In this document: positions 60,883 to 64,000 of the stretch, in pieces
Position numbering within the stretch: position 1 is the first letter of the stretch
Layout: each line of letters opens with the position of its first letter
DNA from: Mangrovimonas sp. YM274
Lineage (GTDB): Bacteria; Bacteroidota; Bacteroidia; Flavobacteriales; Flavobacteriaceae
Direction of reading: 5' to 3'
Assembly: GCF_030908385.1 (NCBI RefSeq)
Contig: NZ_CP133091.1
Location: 1,570,501-1,634,500, forward strand
DNA: 64,000 nt
Program-made: the position numbers and the translations under genes
The notes under the pieces: generated by a model
What the model saw: only the letters and a program-made list of their open reading frames with translations
Database searches by the model: none
What the model was told of the DNA's origin: nothing

Positions 60883-61413
60883 TTATAAAGCATCGTGTCC
60901 ATCATCGATAGCATCTTTTTTGATAAGTGTTACGGGTTTTTGAAGAATGAGATTATTGGGATAGGTGATAAGGTCGCCGTTATCCAAACGTAAGTGCAAT
61001 TGAAAAGCTCTAATGTCTTCAATAATGGCTTCAATAGGGAAATCCTTATCGTGAATTTGAATTTTGTCCCCTACTTTATAAGGGAATGAGAAAAACATGA
61101 TCACTCCAGAGGTAATGTTGCTTAAAATGGACCAAATGGCAAACAACCCAATCCCAATTACTGCGAATACCGATGAAAACACTAGGGCCATGTCTTCAAA
61201 CTTAACCCCGAAAATAAAGGCGCCAAAAAGCAAACTTATCAATACCAAAGTTACCGTTGTATACCTGTTGATAAGGTGGATTCTAGCTTCGTTAATTCCA
61301 CTATTTCGGCCAATTTTGGTAATGGCTGTTTTTAAGATGGCTCTTATGATTAGAAGAATGATAAGGAGGATAAAAGCCTTAATTAACTTGTCTTGATAAG
61401 CTTCAAAAAACAT
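60883..61413 (-). CDS. Small MscS-like mechanosensitive channel protein
   Basis: 176 residues. Three membrane helices (about 10-30, 50-70, 78-100) and a short MscS beta domain (FPYKVGDKIQIHDKDFPIEAIIEDIRAFQLHLRLDNGDLITYPNNLILQKPV, part). It is shorter than canonical MscS because it lacks the C-terminal alpha/beta cage. It may be a small channel or a subunit. Just upstream of corA on the same strand. Confidence 0.85.
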   Translation of the reverse strand: MFFEAYQDKLIKAFILLIILLIIRAILKTAITKIGRNSGINEARIHLINRYTTVTLVLISLLFGAFIFGVKFEDMALVFSSVFAVIGIGLFAIWSILSNITSGVIMFFSFPYKVGDKIQIHDKDFPIEAIIEDIRAFQLHLRLDNGDLITYPNNLILQKPVTLIKKDAIDDGHDAL

Positions 61414-61488
61414 AGTGGATACAATGAAATTCTTTAAACAAAGATAGCTGAGAAATTGGAATAAAAAACAGAAAAAGAATACCGATTT

Positions 61489-62076
61489 TTAATCAATCAA
61501 ACCAAGTAGCGTTTTGTAAACAAGGTGGGTTGGGAGGCCTACAACATTAAAATAAGAGCCTTCAATTTTGGTAATGCCAATTTGCCCAATCCATTCTTGG
61601 ATGCCGTAAGCTCCAGCTTTATCAAAAGGTTGGCAGGTGTTGATGTAGTAATTGATTTCTTCGGCTGTAAGGTCTTTAAAGGTCACCTTGGTAATGGCAT
61701 TTACCGTTTTTTCAATGGAGGTGGTTGTAAAACATACCGAGGTAATGACTTCGTGGGTCTTCCCGCTCATGGAGCTTAACATTTGGAAGGCCTCTTGCTT
61801 AGTTTTGGGCTTGCCCAATGCTTCATTGTTGTGCCAAACAATGGTGTCGCTGGTAATGAGAATGGTATTTTCTTTAAGTTCCTCCTTAAAAGGGATGGCT
61901 TTTAGCTGAGCCAAATAATCACTGATCTCGAAATGTCTCAGCCTATTGGGATATTCTTCTTCAACAGGTTTTAGGACGATTTCAAAATCTAATCCAAGGT
62001 CTTTGAAAAACTGTTGCCTTCTGGGAGAACCAGAAGCTAGGACAATGTGGTAGGATTTTAGTTGGTCGTTCAGCAT
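61489..62076 (-). CDS. maf: Maf-family nucleotide pyrophosphatase
   Basis: 195 residues. ASGSPRRQQFF (Maf signature), the SDTIVWHNNEALGKP block and KAGAYGIQEWIG. Maf proteins hydrolyse non-canonical dTTP/UTP or modified nucleotides. The stop of the UbiA gene upstream overlaps its start by one base, so they form a unit. Confidence 0.93.
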   Translation of the reverse strand: MLNDQLKSYHIVLASGSPRRQQFFKDLGLDFEIVLKPVEEEYPNRLRHFEISDYLAQLKAIPFKEELKENTILITSDTIVWHNNEALGKPKTKQEAFQMLSSMSGKTHEVITSVCFTTTSIEKTVNAITKVTFKDLTAEEINYYINTCQPFDKAGAYGIQEWIGQIGITKIEGSYFNVVGLPTHLVYKTLLGLID

Positions 62077-62990
62077 TAATCTAAAAGACTGTATTTATAA
62101 ACAATCAAGGATAACATTCCTAGTAGCATGACCAATTTAATCATATTGCTAATAAAATGAAATTCTTTTTTGCTTTCGGCCATAAAGATTTTGATGGATA
62201 TGTAAAGCATTGGAGCAATGATAGCCCCAAGAAAATAGACGACAGCCACCATATTTCCGTACAAATAGTTGATTAAATAATAAATGGCGCCTCCTAGGGG
62301 AATGAAGGAAACGGCAAAGACAATTTTCTTGGCGCGTTCACGGCCAATAGCAATGGGCAAAGTATTCATTCCAGCTTTGTAATCGCCATCAATGTCCTCG
62401 ATGTCTTTGATCATTTCACGCAATAAATTTAAAATGAAAGCGAAAAGGGCATAATCCCATAAAATGGTGAAAAATGTCAATTGCGTTTCTTGGTTGGCGG
62501 GTGTAATAGCGGGAATGAGTTCAAATAACCCAACAATTATGAGGCTTAAAGCTACCATAGCCGAAATAACCAGATTTCCAACCAAGGGCATGGGTTTTAA
62601 ATAGGATGCATACACATACAGTAATCCCGAAACAATAATGAAGGTTGCAAAAAAGGCACTTTTACCTACCAAGTGTGATAAATAGAATCCAAGACCAACT
62701 CCTATGACATTAAAGGCAATAAAAAGGTTGTTGGCCGCTTGTTCCGAAACGGTTTTGCCAACAATAACGTGGTCTGGCTTGTTAATTAAATCGGTTTCCA
62801 CATCGTAGATGTCATTGATAACATATCCTCCTGCAGCAATGCACAAAGTAGCTAATACCAAAAGTGAAAACCCAAATAAGTTTAAAGTGATGTCTACCCC
62901 AAATGGCTCAAAAAAAGCGTATTTAATGAGGTATTGCATTAAGGCAATCATTAGGAGGTTCTTCCAGCGGATTAGTTTTAGTATTTCCAA
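62076..62990 (-). CDS. UbiA-family prenyltransferase (geranylgeranylglycerol-phosphate type in annotation)
   Basis: 304 residues, eight or nine membrane helices. Two aspartate motifs bind prenyl diphosphate: NDIYDVETD (first) and DIEDIDGDYKAGM (second). In Flavobacteriia this gene is annotated as geranylgeranylglycerol-phosphate geranylgeranyltransferase, though menaquinone or other prenyl transfer is also possible. It overlaps maf by one base and follows the KdsC-like gene. Confidence 0.85.
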   Translation of the reverse strand: MEILKLIRWKNLLMIALMQYLIKYAFFEPFGVDITLNLFGFSLLVLATLCIAAGGYVINDIYDVETDLINKPDHVIVGKTVSEQAANNLFIAFNVIGVGLGFYLSHLVGKSAFFATFIIVSGLLYVYASYLKPMPLVGNLVISAMVALSLIIVGLFELIPAITPANQETQLTFFTILWDYALFAFILNLLREMIKDIEDIDGDYKAGMNTLPIAIGRERAKKIVFAVSFIPLGGAIYYLINYLYGNMVAVVYFLGAIIAPMLYISIKIFMAESKKEFHFISNMIKLVMLLGMLSLIVYKYSLLD

Positions 62991-63024
62991 GTTGATGTTG
63001 TTTAGTTAGTCAGGCTTTGTTGGG

Positions 63025-63555
63025 TTAATCGTATTTGGCGCTAAAATTACTGTTCCATTTGCCTTGTACTTTCAAGACTTGCTCAATCACATCGCGAACA
63101 GCTCCTTTACCGCCCTTTTTATGAGACACATATTTGGAAATGGCTTTTATTTCAGGTACGGCATCCTGAGGACAACATGGTAAGCCTGCTAAAGACATTA
63201 CAGGGTAATCTGGGATATCGTCACCCATATACAACACATTTTCTATGTTGATATTGTTGTTGTCAAGGTACTCGTTGAGCTTTTCAATTTTATCATGGGT
63301 TCCCAAATACACATCCTTAATGCCTAGACCATTTAACCGTAAACGAACTCCTTCGTTAGAGCCTCCGGAAATGATGCAGATATGAAACCCCGCATCGATG
63401 GCAGTTTTCAGTGCAAACCCATCTTTAATGTTCATGGTTCTGAGCATTTCGCCAGAAGTGGTTACGGTAATAGTACCATCGGTAAGCACACCATCAACGT
63501 CAAAAATAAAGGTAGTGATGTGTTCTAAGTATTCTTTATAGCTTTTATCTTCCAT
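63025..63555 (-). CDS. KdsC-like HAD phosphatase
   Basis: 176 residues from ATG 63555 (MEDKSYKEYL), the start just inside the upstream gene's 3' end. HAD motif I TTFIFDVDGVLTDGT, motif II IISGGSNEG, and the Asp pair in MGDDIPDYPVM. It resembles KDO-8-phosphate phosphatase (KdsC) or a sugar-nucleotide-linked phosphatase. It overlaps the DUF2520 gene by 11 bases and precedes UbiA. Confidence 0.88.
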   Translation of the reverse strand: MEDKSYKEYLEHITTFIFDVDGVLTDGTITVTTSGEMLRTMNIKDGFALKTAIDAGFHICIISGGSNEGVRLRLNGLGIKDVYLGTHDKIEKLNEYLDNNNINIENVLYMGDDIPDYPVMSLAGLPCCPQDAVPEIKAISKYVSHKKGGKGAVRDVIEQVLKVQGKWNSNFSAKYD

Positions 63556-64000
63556 GGGTTTTCTTGATTGCACTGGTAAGCAGTTTGTAGATGGCTTCGT
63601 GCTGCGGATTCTCCAGTAATTTTAAATGTTTTTGAATTGTTTTTTTGTCGTTGCGCTTGGCAGGACCTGTTTGGGCCATATATGGGGACATGTCCTGAAC
63701 TTTTTTAGCTGTCTCCATAATGAGCGGCTTTAGGATTTCAAATTCCACACCTTGGCTTTCGGTAATTTCATGAGCAACACGATACAGTTGATTGGTGAAA
63801 TTGTTCACAAAAACAGCCGCTAAATGCAAAGCTCTTCGTTGATCACTATTTACTTTATAAACATTGGAGCCTAAAGCTTCTCCTAGTTTTTGTAAAAGAG
63901 GAAGGTTTTCTCTTTTCAAAACTTCAATGCAAATGGGGACATCGGTAAAATTTAAGTCAGCTCCTTTAGTGAAGGTCTGTAACGGATAAAAGACGCCTCT
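63545..64000 (-). CDS. DUF2520/Rossmann-like protein, C-terminal part (starts past the right edge)
   Basis: 152 residues, open to the window edge, so the start is missing. GVFYPLQTFTKGADLNFTDVPICIEV (part) followed by helices with VNSDQRRALHLAAVFVNNFTNQLYRVAHEI and a C-terminal MAQTGPAKRNDKKTIQKHLKLL (parts). It is the C-terminal DUF2520 domain of a Rossmann-type oxidoreductase-like protein (related to F420-dependent and ProC folds). First seen gene of the run to maf; function unknown. Confidence 0.8.
   Translation of the reverse strand, partial: RGVFYPLQTFTKGADLNFTDVPICIEVLKRENLPLLQKLGEALGSNVYKVNSDQRRALHLAAVFVNNFTNQLYRVAHEITESQGVEFEILKPLIMETAKKVQDMSPYMAQTGPAKRNDKKTIQKHLKLLENPQHEAIYKLLTSAIKKTHGR

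Overview
The window is AT-rich DNA from a member of the Bacteroidota, most likely Flavobacteriaceae. The evidence is the Bacteroidota-type promoter in front of the tRNA (a TTG element, 19 bases, then TATATTTG), the absence of clear Shine-Dalgarno sites, and a core gene set typical of that family (DUF4290-murA, YqgE beside a class IV aminotransferase, DUF2520/KdsC-like/UbiA/Maf). I cannot name the species.

Bases 687-30053 form one integrated element of about 29.3 kb. It is bounded by a perfect 46-base direct repeat, which is the 3' part of a tRNA-Met(CAT) gene (intact at 30012-30085, remnant at 691-732). Its tyrosine integrase lies next to the intact tRNA. Bases 1-635 hold the start of a second, closely related integrase beside the tRNA remnant, so two related elements appear to be stacked at one tRNA site. 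No conjugation or replication genes are visible. The cargo is almost entirely defence or stabilisation: a HipBST-type toxin-antitoxin; a large type I restriction-modification locus preceded by a WYL regulator and a soluble histidine kinase/response regulator pair, with four accessory genes between hsdS and hsdR; a four-gene CBASS-like operon (DUF2188, Cap15-like effector, CD-NTase, E2-like protein); an Hsp70-like ATPase paired with a SNF2 helicase; a lipoprotein nitrilase; and a mobility module of integrase plus two small genes.

The main candidate for an undescribed system is 4033-17084. The 827-residue protein at 5107-7590 joins a HARE-type HTH, a methylase-like segment lacking the AdoMet motif and with NPPF changed to IPPF, an HsdS-like target-recognition segment, and a complete histidine kinase core. 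A complete receiver protein follows directly, then hsdM. The arrangement suggests a phosphorelay that reads DNA or the HsdM/HsdS complex and controls restriction.

Bases 30086-64000 are ordinary chromosome: a START-like protein, class IV aminotransferase, YqgE, HU, fmt-recQ-ATPase, DUF493, DUF4290-murA (MurA with Asp in place of the fosfomycin-target Cys), a six-gene light/oxidative-stress operon (MscS-SDR-GPx-TspO-SRPBCC-photolyase), a TetR-ABC1 kinase-SDR operon, DUF2911, two tandem AraC-TPR regulators, a PIG-L/small membrane protein/SSS symporter/Gfo-Idh operon, and a CorA-MscS-Maf-UbiA-KdsC-like-DUF2520 run leaving the window at the right.
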